Assembly (NCBI GenBank): GCA_024743055.1
Contig: JANSXH010000007.1
Span: forward strand, 62,001-126,000
Source of the DNA: Pseudomonadota bacterium
GTDB taxonomy: Bacteria; Pseudomonadota; Alphaproteobacteria; Sneathiellales; Sneathiellaceae
Direction of reading: 5' to 3'
Length of the DNA stretch: 64,000 nt
In this document: piece by piece, positions 52,792-61,821 of the stretch
Layout: each line of letters begins with the position of its first letter
Position numbering within the stretch: position 1 is the stretch's first letter
Notes under the pieces: model-generated
Told to the model about the DNA's origin: nothing
The model's input: the letters and a program-made list of their open reading frames with translations, nothing else
Databases searched by the model: none
Made by a program: the position numbers and the translations under genes

Positions 52792-54123
52792 CTAGTTGCA
52801 GTTCGCCCCTTGAAAGCCACCCTCAATCCATTCAATTGAGGTCACGCCCGCTGGGGGATTGACGCAAGTTGCGTTAAAGCGCTTTATATCGACAAGCATC
52901 GCTTTACCGCTGTCTTTATCATATTTATACGTCCCGTAAGCCGTATCTTGGATCGCTTGATGTCCATTGGAAAGTGCCATGGAAACCATGCCGCTGGGAC
53001 CTTCCCACTCTAAGCCCTTTAGCGCACCGATTACCGCTTCCTGATCCGCAGATCCGGCCTTATCAGCCGCGGCCTTCATCCCCAAAATAGCCTGTGCCAT
53101 CTTGTAGGATGGGTATGTAGGCAGTGTCCCAAAGCGATCGAAATAAGCTTTACGAAACCAGTCATTCAACTCCGAGTCCGGGGCCAGATCGCCATGCGGG
53201 CCACGAGCTCCGATAATAGTTCCATCTGGCATCTGAGCGCCGAGTCTGTGCATCGCGGTTTCACCTGTTGTCAAAACTACCTTTGAACGATCAAAAATAC
53301 CTCGGGCGGCCCCTTGCAGGATGAATGCCTCCATATCGCCACCCCAGAAACTTGAGTGAACTACGTCAGGCTTTTTTGTAAGCAGGGCGGAAATTTCCGA
53401 TCCATATTGACCGGAGTATATTTTGGGGAACTGTTCTGTGGCAATCTCCGTCCCTTCTTCAATGACCTTCATAGAGGCTGAAAAATCACGCCAAGAGTCC
53501 TGACCCCAGGCATAGTTCTGGTTGATACCGGCAATTGAATCCGATTTCACGCCCGATGCCTCCAGATAGCGAGCGGCGGCAACGTTATCCATAGTTGCAT
53601 GGCCACCTGTCCGGAACGTATATTTGGGGTCAGTAACAATTTCCTCAAAGATTTGTGGGGTTCCACAATCGAAAAGAATTGTTAGTTTCTTGGCCTCTTC
53701 CGCTGCGGGCGCAATCGCCTTACAGCTGCCTGAAGAGATATAACCTACAATCATATCCACTTCATCTTTTTGAACGAGTTTTTGATAATCTGCCACTTTT
53801 TGCTTCGAGTTTTCATCGACAAAGATTGGATCAATTTTAGCGCCTGCAAATCCGGCAGAGTTATAGGGTGCCGGAACGGCACCTGCATTTATTGACTGGA
53901 TCATTAATTCAGCGGCATTTCGTGCAGGCACACCAAACGGACCTGCCGCACCGCCAGACAGGAAGGTCACGAAGCCAACCTTAACTGTTTTCTCTTCCTC
54001 TGCCATTGTTGGCGATGCCATAACTGCGAGACCCAATGATCCAGCAATGGCAACGGCACTAAGAGAAATCCCTTTCCTTATTATTGTCTTTACGGATTTT
54101 GTCGTACGAGGTGATATCCTCAT
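52792..54123 (-). CDS. ABC transporter substrate-binding protein, branched-chain/amide type
   Basis: 443 aa. A long N-terminus (RISPRTTKSVKTIIRKG) precedes a Sec signal (ending ASPTMA), then a type I binding fold (VKVGFVTFLSGGAAGPFGVPARNAAELMI). GGAGG precedes the ATG. It is the first gene of the run SBP-livHMGF-ADH-cyclase-dehydratase. Its upstream region carries TGAGCG-type motifs shared with the kinase operon. Confidence 0.87.
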   Translation of the reverse strand: MRISPRTTKSVKTIIRKGISLSAVAIAGSLGLAVMASPTMAEEEKTVKVGFVTFLSGGAAGPFGVPARNAAELMIQSINAGAVPAPYNSAGFAGAKIDPIFVDENSKQKVADYQKLVQKDEVDMIVGYISSGSCKAIAPAAEEAKKLTILFDCGTPQIFEEIVTDPKYTFRTGGHATMDNVAAARYLEASGVKSDSIAGINQNYAWGQDSWRDFSASMKVIEEGTEIATEQFPKIYSGQYGSEISALLTKKPDVVHSSFWGGDMEAFILQGAARGIFDRSKVVLTTGETAMHRLGAQMPDGTIIGARGPHGDLAPDSELNDWFRKAYFDRFGTLPTYPSYKMAQAILGMKAAADKAGSADQEAVIGALKGLEWEGPSGMVSMALSNGHQAIQDTAYGTYKYDKDSGKAMLVDIKRFNATCVNPPAGVTSIEWIEGGFQGANCN

Positions 54124-54255
54124 CTCTGTTCCTCCAATTTCTATCTAATCTGAGATAGAAGTCCGCGGCCCGGCATTCTTTGAAATATCTGTAAATCGGT
54201 ATTCCTGTCCGGTTGTAAGCGGAGTCCTCCCATACGTTTCACTCTTATGAATACG

Positions 54256-54327
54256 TGAGCGGATCCTATTGAGAGAGGCCTGCAGCAACAATTAGGTGAG
54301 AGGAGAAAAATGCGCGAATTTCGCTCA
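54256..54327. promoter_or_regulatory. TGAGCG-type inverted repeat sites upstream of the LIV-type operon
   Basis: TGCGCGAATTTCGCTCA (54311-54327) is a near-perfect dyad (reverse: TGAGCGAAATTCGCGCA). TGAGCGGATCC at 54256 is a second half-site. The same consensus occurs at 58723-58739 and 58690-58706 upstream of the histidine kinase. Likely binding sites for the response regulator encoded between them. I found no -24/-12 sigma54 promoter here. Confidence 0.5.
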
Positions 54328-54361
54328 TTCAGCCCCAAATCCGAGCGCTAAACGCCCTATT

Positions 54362-55636
54362 TCAGTTTTTTTGCTTATTTTTTTCTATAATTTCAGTCGG
54401 CCAGGTTTCTGGCGGATAATAAACAGACCAGTCCCCGAGCTGGACGGTTGCTGGCGGATAGCTGTTATCGAACACTGTTTTGCCGATAGCCTGCACTTGC
54501 AGCATTTGATGGTTCACAGGATCCATATGAGATTGAAAGCCCGCTGGATCTTCTGGAAGCGTAAGCGACAGACTTTCAAGTTTCTTGCGTAAAAGGTCTT
54601 TGTCATTCGTACCTCCAGCCTGACGTACCGCTTCAGCAATGGCCAGTATCCCGGTGTAAGCGCCTTCTGCAGCATAGCTCGGATATCGCCCAGCTTTTTC
54701 ATAAAACCGCTGAACAAAACTTCTGTTGAGTTCAGTATCCGGCCAGTTCACATGATGGCGAGCAGACAGTACGAGACCCAACGGCATGTCATTGCCGAGT
54801 TCTGCCAGAACTTCATAATTTCCGCCGGCATCAAAATTCATGAAAATCATATTGTCGAAAAGACCCAATTGTTTGGCTTGCTTGACAAATGTAACAAGAT
54901 CCAGACCCCAGTGACCGTTCACGACAACATCGGCACCACTGTTCTTGATATGCTGGATGTAAGTGGTGAAATCTGTCTCGAACAGCTTTGGCCAATAAAT
55001 GCCCACCACCTCATTTTGGACATTGTCGGCTTGCAGGAATTTTTTTAGGTCATCCCAAGCCTGATATCCATAATCATAATCAGGGCCAATAAACACAATT
55101 TTCAAAGGTGTTTTTTCTGATCCAAAATTCTCCTTTATATATTTTGCCCCGGCACGCATTGAAAGCCGTGTCCCATTATTGACCCGAAAATAAAAAGAAT
55201 GCCATCCGGTTAATGTCAGATTGGGCGACGCATGATCCGTTCCTATAAAAAAGACCTGTTTTTCCTTTGCGAGTTGAGAGACCGTGCGCGCTATACCGGA
55301 GCTGACTACACCGCATAGGAAATCCACCTCATCCACTTCGACAAACTCTCTCGCAATCTGTAAAGATCTAAGTGATTTAGACCTTGTATCTTCGACCACG
55401 ACTTCCAGCCTCGGATATAAATATTTCTCAGAGGATTGAAGAAACTCTTCCGCCATATTGATAGCAATGACACTGTCCCTGCCATATAACCCGCCCGGCC
55501 CGGTGAGAGGGTAAAGACAACCGACTTTGACAGACAGTGCTTCTTGAGGTTTTTGGGTGTCTTCCGCAAAAGAAGTTCGTCCCAAAGCTGTTAAACAGAA
55601 CAATATCAGAAGGATGTATTTGGTCGAAACGCTCAT
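54362..55636 (-). CDS. Periplasmic amide/amino-acid-type binding protein linked to a two-component system
   Basis: 424 aa with a Sec signal peptide (residues 1-24, ending RTSFA). It is a type I binding fold like UrtA/AmiC (KVGCLYPLTGPGGLYGRDSVIAINMAEEFL; YPSYAAEGAYTGILAIAEAV). Its start overlaps the response-regulator stop by 4 nt (ATGA), so it is translated with the kinase-regulator pair rather than with a permease. The best reading is an accessory sensor that loads ligand onto the kinase, although it could also serve the adjacent LIV-type transporter, which already has its own binding protein. Confidence 0.83.
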   Translation of the reverse strand: MSVSTKYILLILFCLTALGRTSFAEDTQKPQEALSVKVGCLYPLTGPGGLYGRDSVIAINMAEEFLQSSEKYLYPRLEVVVEDTRSKSLRSLQIAREFVEVDEVDFLCGVVSSGIARTVSQLAKEKQVFFIGTDHASPNLTLTGWHSFYFRVNNGTRLSMRAGAKYIKENFGSEKTPLKIVFIGPDYDYGYQAWDDLKKFLQADNVQNEVVGIYWPKLFETDFTTYIQHIKNSGADVVVNGHWGLDLVTFVKQAKQLGLFDNMIFMNFDAGGNYEVLAELGNDMPLGLVLSARHHVNWPDTELNRSFVQRFYEKAGRYPSYAAEGAYTGILAIAEAVRQAGGTNDKDLLRKKLESLSLTLPEDPAGFQSHMDPVNHQMLQVQAIGKTVFDNSYPPATVQLGDWSVYYPPETWPTEIIEKNKQKN

Positions 55637-56961
55637 GATAGCTCAAGTTTCTGCATCCGACGCTTCAATGCATGTCTAGAGATACCCAAACGCTCCGCAG
55701 CCAATCCCTTCTTGCCACGGCACTTTATCAGGGCATCCTGTACAAGACCTCGTTCTATACTGATCAATGATTCCTCAATTGTATGAGGCTTCTTCCTACT
55801 CAAATTCCTCATTTCCGACGGAAGCTGTTCTTCAATAATTTTTTGACCCGGATATAATATTGTTAAGCGTTCAATCAGGTTCTTGAGTTCTCGAACATTT
55901 CCTGGCCAATTATATGTGTAAAATATCTCCCGAACGGCACTCGAAAATTCTATAGAGCAGCAGCTAGCGTCCCGTGAAAATTTTTTTGCGAAATGCAGAC
56001 TTAACAGTCCGATGTCTTTTTCCCTTTCCCGAAGGGGAGGAATTTCAATTGGCATGACTTTGAGTCTAAAATAAAGGTCCTGTCTGAACGATCCATTTTC
56101 AACCGCTTCCTCCAGGTTGCCGTTCGTTGCCGCTATTACACGAACGTCTGCATGATGCTCCCTGACAATTCCCAAGGGTCGGTAACTCCTGGTTTCAAGA
56201 AATGCCAAGAGCTTGGATTGCACATTCAAAGGCATTTCCCCAATCTCATCCAGAAACAAGGTTCCACCATCCGCGATCTCCACAAGCCCTCTGCGCTTAG
56301 AGATGATTCCTGGAATAGCACCTCTTTCAGCGCCAAATAACTCCGCCTCAATTTGATTTTCCGGTAAGGTAGCACAATTTATTTCGACAAATGGTGACTC
56401 CCTTCCGCTCCCTCTGACATGAAGGTCTCGTGCAACCACAGCCTTTCCAACACCTGTTTCTCCTAACAGCAGTACGGTTTTTATGTTGCTGGAGGAGATG
56501 CGCTCGAGACACTCTCGTAGAGTTTTTATCAATGAGCTGTTGCCGATGAAAGTAGCTTCCTGTGTGTATCTTTCCCTCAAGTACTGGACTTCGGATTTTA
56601 AAAGGCGATTAGCGTTAGTCTCTTTGATCAACAATATCAATTCGTCAATGTCGAAGGGCTTCGACAGATAGTCTGCAGCCCCCATCTTCATAGCGTTTAC
56701 AGCATCCTGAGTGTCGTCAAAAGCCGACATCATGATCACAGGTGTATCTGGCAAGTCACCGTTCAATCGTTCCAGGACATCCAATCCGGACATTCCAGGC
56801 ATTCTGACATCGAGCAAGATTATGTCCGGGCTTTCTTTTTTCGCAAGCTTGCACCCAACGTGACCATTTTGCGCTTCTACACAATCAAAACCAGCCTGGC
56901 GAAGTGTAAATGCAAGGGATCTCCGTAAGTTAACTTCATCGTCGATAATTAGAATATTCAT
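55633..56961 (-). CDS. NtrC-family response regulator with degenerate GAFTGA loop
   Basis: 442 aa. The receiver spans residues 1-120 (Asp51 in LLDVRMPG, Lys101). An AAA+ domain follows with Walker A GETGVGKA (167-174) and Walker B GGTLFLDEIGEM. A Fis-type helix-turn-helix closes the protein (GLAAERLGISRHALKRRM). The sigma54-contacting GAFTGA loop reads GAIPGI (214-219), so sigma54 activation is doubtful; TyrR- or Rhodobacter NtrC-like sigma70 activation is an alternative. It overlaps the kinase gene and the binding-protein gene by 4 nt each. Confidence 0.87.
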   Translation of the reverse strand: MNILIIDDEVNLRRSLAFTLRQAGFDCVEAQNGHVGCKLAKKESPDIILLDVRMPGMSGLDVLERLNGDLPDTPVIMMSAFDDTQDAVNAMKMGAADYLSKPFDIDELILLIKETNANRLLKSEVQYLRERYTQEATFIGNSSLIKTLRECLERISSSNIKTVLLLGETGVGKAVVARDLHVRGSGRESPFVEINCATLPENQIEAELFGAERGAIPGIISKRRGLVEIADGGTLFLDEIGEMPLNVQSKLLAFLETRSYRPLGIVREHHADVRVIAATNGNLEEAVENGSFRQDLYFRLKVMPIEIPPLREREKDIGLLSLHFAKKFSRDASCCSIEFSSAVREIFYTYNWPGNVRELKNLIERLTILYPGQKIIEEQLPSEMRNLSRKKPHTIEESLISIERGLVQDALIKCRGKKGLAAERLGISRHALKRRMQKLELS

Positions 56962-58640
56962 GATTTTCTCAAAGTTGCCTTTGTTCGAACTGGAAATGTC
57001 AACTTCACTGTTGTGCCTTGACCCGGTTCGCTTTCAATTTCAAGCTTGCCGTCGTTGGCTTCCACTAATTGGTTTGTGATTGAAAGTCCGAGTCCCGTCC
57101 CTCCCGGTCGAGTACTGAAAAAAGGCTGTAAGACTTTTTCCAGGTCTTCATCACTCAGGCCGATACCGTCATCACTCACCGAAATTTCAGCAAGCTCTCC
57201 GTCTCGAAGTGCACGCAATGTAATGTGCCCTCCATTCGGTAGTGCCTCCACTGCGTTCAGGGTGAGGTTTAATAAAACCTGCCGAAGATGCGCATTGTCT
57301 ATTTCTATTTCTAGGGCCGAGTCACCCACTAAGTTGAAAATAATGCTTTTCTCATGCGCCGTCGCCGCCATGAGCGTCCTAACGCTTCTAAAAACCTCCC
57401 GCAGTAGAACCTTCTGGGTTACGGGTTCGCTGGGCTTCGCATAGCGAAGAAACTCTGAAATCGTGTTGTCAACTCTGGCAATTTCGTCTGAAATCACTTG
57501 ATACATTTCTTGTCTATTCGGGCTTTTCTCATTTCGGCTTAAGCCATGTACGGTTGTTGCGACAGTTGCCAGAGGGTTTCGTATCTCATGGGCAATTCCA
57601 GCTGCCATATTTCCTAGAGCGGCACGGCGCTCCACATCGACACGCGACTTTATCAATGTGCCAAGCTGAGCGCTCATCTTATTGAAGGATCGCGCAAGCA
57701 TACCCAATTCACCTGGCCCGTTTTCAGCCACCCTGAGTGAGAAATTTCCGTTAGCGACAGCCTGCGCCCCTTCATTCAATGGCAATAGAAACCTACTCAA
57801 ACGGTCAGACATGTGAATAAATAGCCAAAGTATGCTCAATACGGATACAACAGCAACAACCAACAAAATGTAGCGAATTTGTACTCGAGGTTCATCAAGA
57901 CTACCGCCTCGTTCTACAAGATGGACTTTCCATCCCGGCATTATCTGTCGTGATTTTGCCAGAACATCTCCTGCAGCTGCCAATGTGCCAACTGCCGAAA
58001 CATGAATACGATCAAAAATCACAACTTGAGGATCATAAACGTCAGGCTCAATCAATGAGACGGTCTTTTCAGTCAGGGACGCAAGTCGTGTGCGCAATGC
58101 AACCAAGCCGATTTTTTCTTGATTTAAATAAACGGGCATTCGAATGAGAAACCAGCCCGGACGCCCATCTGTCGGCAAGATAGGTCCAAGAACCTCTACA
58201 TTATTGTATTGGATTATGGGAAGCGTTCCATGATCAATGGAAACAGGTCGCCATCTTGCCGCAGGAATCGTAGCAACAGTCTGTCCTTCGACATCAAAAA
58301 ATTCTACGGAATATATATCAGGGCTTTCAGTCTCCAATAGCAGAAAATCTGAAAGCTGCTGCGACATGGATTTGTGTGAATTCTCAAGAAAGAAGCGCGT
58401 TGTATCTGGCAGATCGACAATATTTTCCAGCTTATTTACTTGAACAGAGACAAAATTGTTCATCCTCAAAGCGACCGTTTCCAGATTTCCCTCCACCTTG
58501 TTGGTCAGAAGCGTGTTCAACAAGTTTGCGCTATAGCGATCATATAAAACGGCCATAATTACGAACGGCACGAGAGCGACGATAAGGGCCCCTAGCAAAT
58601 ATCGCTTCGCAAGGGTTAGTCTTTTAACCTCAAATCGCAC
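56958..58640 (-). CDS. Sensor histidine kinase (periplasmic sensor, HAMP, HisKA)
   Basis: 560 aa from a GTG with GGAAGGAAG upstream. TM1 (16-33), a periplasmic domain of about 220 aa of Cache-like appearance, TM2 (257-275), HAMP (about 276-330), HisKA (GNMAAGIAHEIRNPLATVAT, His351), then a HATPase (FFSTRPGGTGLGLSITNQLV). First gene of the kinase-regulator-binding-protein operon. Its promoter has two TGAGCG-type sites, suggesting autoregulation. Confidence 0.87.
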   Translation of the reverse strand: MRFEVKRLTLAKRYLLGALIVALVPFVIMAVLYDRYSANLLNTLLTNKVEGNLETVALRMNNFVSVQVNKLENIVDLPDTTRFFLENSHKSMSQQLSDFLLLETESPDIYSVEFFDVEGQTVATIPAARWRPVSIDHGTLPIIQYNNVEVLGPILPTDGRPGWFLIRMPVYLNQEKIGLVALRTRLASLTEKTVSLIEPDVYDPQVVIFDRIHVSAVGTLAAAGDVLAKSRQIMPGWKVHLVERGGSLDEPRVQIRYILLVVAVVSVLSILWLFIHMSDRLSRFLLPLNEGAQAVANGNFSLRVAENGPGELGMLARSFNKMSAQLGTLIKSRVDVERRAALGNMAAGIAHEIRNPLATVATTVHGLSRNEKSPNRQEMYQVISDEIARVDNTISEFLRYAKPSEPVTQKVLLREVFRSVRTLMAATAHEKSIIFNLVGDSALEIEIDNAHLRQVLLNLTLNAVEALPNGGHITLRALRDGELAEISVSDDGIGLSDEDLEKVLQPFFSTRPGGTGLGLSITNQLVEANDGKLEIESEPGQGTTVKLTFPVRTKATLRKS

Positions 58641-58689
58641 CGATAATCTTCCTTCCGCTTACAACAGTTTCTCCTAGTATCAGCAAATC

Positions 58690-58739
58690 TGAGCGAAATA
58701 CGATCACTATTTTGAGGCAATTTGAGCGGATTCCGCTCA
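58690..58739. promoter_or_regulatory. Two TGAGCG-type sites upstream of the histidine kinase operon
   Basis: TGAGCGGA-T-TCCGCTCA (58723-58739) is a perfect 8-bp dyad. TGAGCGAA-A-TACGATCA (58690-58706) is a degenerate copy whose centre lies 33 bp away, about three helical turns. The spacing suggests cooperative binding on one face of the DNA. Confidence 0.55.
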
Positions 58740-58785
58740 TTGTCTGGCTCTGTAACGTTCCCTTTGGAGAGCAGTTGATTATTAA

Positions 58786-59240
58786 GGTGAAGCCCTAGAT
58801 TTCCTCGCGCAATCGAGGCGAAACCCCAAAGCTGCGTTTAGGCTGATGAGAAAATTATTGAAGAAACAAGGCTTCGCGCCGACGCAGATCGTCACAGATA
58901 AACTGAAATTCTATCACAAGGCATTTAGAGTTCTGGGCTTGAACGCCGAGCATATTGACAACAAGCGATCTAATAATCGTGCCGAGAATTCACATCTACC
59001 CGTCAGGCGACGGGAACGAAAAATGCAAAGGTTTAAGTCATCAGGATCTGCCCAAAGATTTCTCAATATCCAGTCAGCCGCCTACAATAACTTTTACTTT
59101 CAACGTCACTTAATCAACCGATCTCGCCTCAAGAAATGCCGGGATGAGGCTTTCCGCATCTGGAAGCGTGCAAGTGCTGCAGCCTGAACAAACGCAACTG
59201 GGAAAATCTGCGTCTGGGGCAAGTTAATGTGACAATGCCG
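58786..59240 (+). pseudogene. IS6-family remnant: C-terminal transposase fragment and right end
   Basis: From 58786 a frame reads GEALDFLAQSRRN, then LMRKLLKKQGFAPTQIVTDK and on to the end at 59187, matching the C-terminal half of IS6-type transposases, including the conserved NNRAENSH..RRRERKMQ block. The N-terminal half and its DDE residues are missing, and the frame is preceded by a stop. The right end TTAATGTGACAATGCC (59225-59240) mirrors the left end at 33216. The sequence 58740-58785 matches nothing I recognise. Confidence 0.85.
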
Positions 59241-59339
59241 TTGAATGTCAAAGGACTAAAAAGAATTAATCCGTTGCCGACAGGCATGAGCAGAAAAAGC
59301 GGCCCGGATACTCCAACTAATCCCACAAATATCTTCATG

Positions 59340-59490
59340 AACTGGACCCTGAAACAGGGCGACAGAGACGAATGCCGAAATCTGGCATATTCGCTCTGAT
59401 GTGAGCGTCTCTGATCTGGTCGGATATCGCCAAAGGCCCCGGAACTGCGGGGTTCAGGGGCGAACCTGGACTGGAGCCAGGTTCGCCTCA
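59340..59490 (+). repeat. Dispersed structured repeat, copy C (151 nt)
   Basis: The best-preserved copy. Predicted pairings by eye are CCCTG-AAA-CAGGG (59347-59359), CAGAGA with TCTCTG (59363-59368 and 59408-59413) enclosing the hairpins ATGCC-N7-GGCAT (59372-59388) and CGCTC-N6-GAGCG (59392-59407), then CCCCG-N6-CGGGG, then GCGAACCTGG-N7-CCAGGTTCGC (59460-59486). It ends 7 nt from the 3' end of the convergently oriented tRNA gene. Confidence 0.75.
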
Positions 59491-59497
59491 AGATTAG

Positions 59498-59574
59498 TGG
59501 TGGGCCCGGTAGGACTTGAACCTACGACCAGTCCGTTATGAGCGGACGGCTCTAACCAGCTGAGCTACAGGCCC
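59498..59574 (-). tRNA. tRNA with CAU anticodon, probably tRNA-Ile2 (lysidine type)
   Basis: A full cloverleaf can be folded by hand: acceptor GGGCCTG with CGGGCCC (one U-G pair), D-arm AGCTCAGCTGGTTAGAGC, anticodon stem GTCCG/CGGAC with loop CTCATAA, T-loop GTTCAAGTC, discriminator A and encoded CCA; 77 nt. The CAU anticodon fits either elongator Met or Ile2. The GGGCC acceptor and TGGTCG variable region resemble tRNA-Ile2, whose C34 is modified by TilS to read AUA. Initiator Met is excluded by the paired 1-72. Confidence 0.9.
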
Positions 59575-59704
59575 GTATTCTTTATGCGAATTCCCATCAA
59601 AGGGACGCTAAATTCGGGTATTCGTGACTATTTAGCCTGTTAAACAGCCGGACGCAATCGGCGAAATGAGACTTCGGCGATTTTGTTACGGTTGAAGAAC
59701 GGGT

Positions 59705-61753
59705 TTAGGTATCTAAGAAACTCCGGAGTTTGCGGGACCGGCTTGGATGCTTCAGTTTCCGAAGCGCCTTCGCCTCAATCTGGCGAATACGTTCACGAGT
59801 AACCGAGAACTGCTGACCGACTTCCTCAAGAGTATGGTCCGTATTCATTCCAATGCCGAAACGCATTCTGAGCACACGCTCCTCGCGCGGCGTCAGGGAG
59901 GCCAATACACGAGTAGTCGTCTCCCGCAGATTTGACTGAATAGCCGCATCCAAGGGCTGAACCGCATTTTCGTCTTGAATAAAGTCGCCAAGATGGCTGT
60001 CTTCTTCGTCCCCGATCGGAGTTTCCAGGCTGATCGGCTCTTTCGCGATCTTCATGACTTTACGCACTTTTTCAAGCGGCATGCCGAGTTTCACAGCTAG
60101 CTCTTCCGGCGTTGGTTCGCGACCAATTTCGTGAAGCATCTGACGTGAGGTCCTGACAAGCTTATTGATTGTTTCAATCATATGGACCGGAATACGAATG
60201 GTCCGTGCCTGATCGGCAATGGAGCGGGTAATAGCCTGACGGATCCACCAGGTTGCGTAGGTGGAGAACTTGTAACCGCGGCGATACTCAAATTTATCAA
60301 CCGCCTTCATCAGGCCGATATTACCTTCCTGGATCAGGTCCAGGAACTGCAAACCACGGTTTGTATATTTCTTGGCAATGGAGATCACAAGCCGAAGGTT
60401 GGCTTCAACCATTTCCTTCTTAGCCCGGCTCGCTTCCCGCTCACCCTGCTGAACAGTGCTGACAATCCGGCGAAATTCCGTCATTGGCATACCGAATTCA
60501 GAAGATATTTTGATGATTTCACCGCGAATTTCTGTAATGCCGTCTAGCTCGTTCGACGTGAAATCCTTCCACCCCTTGGCCCGTAATCCTGCGACCTTCT
60601 CAACCCAGCCGGGATCCAACTCAGAGCCAAAATAGTTTTCAAGGAAGCTTGCGCGGGCGACTTTATGCCGCTCAGCCAAACGCAGCAATTTGCCTTCAAG
60701 GCTCATAAGCCGGCGATTGATGCCATAAAGCTGGTCCACCAAAGCCTCGATCCGGTTATTCGTAAGATGGACGTCGTCCATCAACTTGACCAGTTCAAGC
60801 TTCAGCTTCTCATATTTCTTTTCCTGAGCATTGGATACAGTTTCATTTTCAAGAGCAGCAGTAAGGCGGGCTTCCTGAAGCTTGTGCAATTTCTTGTATG
60901 TTTTGGCAATCTCGTCAAAGCGTTCGAACACTTCAGGTTTCAAGGTCTCTTCCAAAGCTGCCAGAGACATTGTGTTTTCTTCAGCGTCGTCCTCTTCCTC
61001 TTCACGGGCCTTTTCGCTGCTTTCACCTTCTTCGCCTTCTTCCTCCTCCTCGTTGTCATTTTCAGACTCTGTTTCAGATTCGGAATCGTCGTCACTCAAA
61101 CCAGCAGCTGGAAGCTCATCATCCTCGCTATCCTCGCTGAAACCTTCCTGCAGGGCTTTCTCTGCCGCGGCACCGGCACCGTAAGTTGCATCGAGATCAA
61201 TCACGTCCCGCAGCAGTAATTGTTCCTGCAGCATTAGCTCTCGCCAATTGAGGATGGCGCGAATGGTCAGCGGGCTTTCACAAATGGCCCCGATCATTTT
61301 TCCACGGCCCGCCTCAATGCGTTTGGCAATGGCGATTTCACCCTCACGGGAAAGAAGCTCAACTGTCCCCATTTCCCGTAAATACATCCGGACAGGATCA
61401 TCAGTCCGGTCTCCTGCGGTGGATGCCGGTTTTTCAGCAACTTCCTTTACGGGTTTTTCTTCGACATCTTCATCATCATTGTCGGCAGCAGGCTCTTCAT
61501 TCGCCTCCTCGTCATTTTCGACAACATTGATGCCCATTTCTGAGAGGAGCGACATAGTGTCCTCAATCTGCTCAGACGACATTTGATCCTGAGGCAGGAC
61601 TTTGTTCAGTTCGTCAAATGTCACGTAGCCTTTTTCTTTGGCTTTCGCGAGCATCTTCTTGACCGCAGCCTGAGATGCATCAATTAACGGGCTATCCGGA
61701 GAATCTTCTCGTTGATCAGATGTATCAACAGCTTCCGCAGTTTTTGCCGCCAT
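59705..61753 (-). CDS. rpoD: RNA polymerase primary sigma factor RpoD (sigma70)
   Basis: 682 aa. Region 1.1 ([27 protein letters not shown]), [11 protein letters not shown] of region 1.2, a long acidic non-conserved insert (about residues 215-265), region 2 ([41 protein letters not shown]), region 3 and region 4 HTH ([27 protein letters not shown]). AGGAG precedes the ATG. It follows dnaG by 68 nt in the alphaproteobacterial macromolecular-synthesis operon. Confidence 0.96.
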   Translation of the reverse strand: MAAKTAEAVDTSDQREDSPDSPLIDASQAAVKKMLAKAKEKGYVTFDELNKVLPQDQMSSEQIEDTMSLLSEMGINVVENDEEANEEPAADNDDEDVEEKPVKEVAEKPASTAGDRTDDPVRMYLREMGTVELLSREGEIAIAKRIEAGRGKMIGAICESPLTIRAILNWRELMLQEQLLLRDVIDLDATYGAGAAAEKALQEGFSEDSEDDELPAAGLSDDDSESETESENDNEEEEEGEEGESSEKAREEEEDDAEENTMSLAALEETLKPEVFERFDEIAKTYKKLHKLQEARLTAALENETVSNAQEKKYEKLKLELVKLMDDVHLTNNRIEALVDQLYGINRRLMSLEGKLLRLAERHKVARASFLENYFGSELDPGWVEKVAGLRAKGWKDFTSNELDGITEIRGEIIKISSEFGMPMTEFRRIVSTVQQGEREASRAKKEMVEANLRLVISIAKKYTNRGLQFLDLIQEGNIGLMKAVDKFEYRRGYKFSTYATWWIRQAITRSIADQARTIRIPVHMIETINKLVRTSRQMLHEIGREPTPEELAVKLGMPLEKVRKVMKIAKEPISLETPIGDEEDSHLGDFIQDENAVQPLDAAIQSNLRETTTRVLASLTPREERVLRMRFGIGMNTDHTLEEVGQQFSVTRERIRQIEAKALRKLKHPSRSRKLRSFLDT

Positions 61754-61821
61754 TAAATTCCCACTCCTCGAAAAATACCTTTGAACACTACTCTTGCCGA
61801 GAATTGTATAGGTAATAAAAG

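Noticed and set aside
54141-54338. Short minus-strand frame upstream of the LIV-type binding protein
   Set aside because: No family similarity, poor start context, and it covers the presumed promoter and operator sites.
54124-54361. Sigma54 (-24/-12) promoter for the LIV-type operon
   Set aside because: Looked for because of the NtrC-type regulator; no GG-N10-GC element with sensible flanks was found on the minus strand.
60882-61184. Plus-strand frame rich in serine inside rpoD
   Set aside because: It is the antisense of the acidic Glu/Asp-rich insert of RpoD; composition is explained by that and there is no separate start signal.
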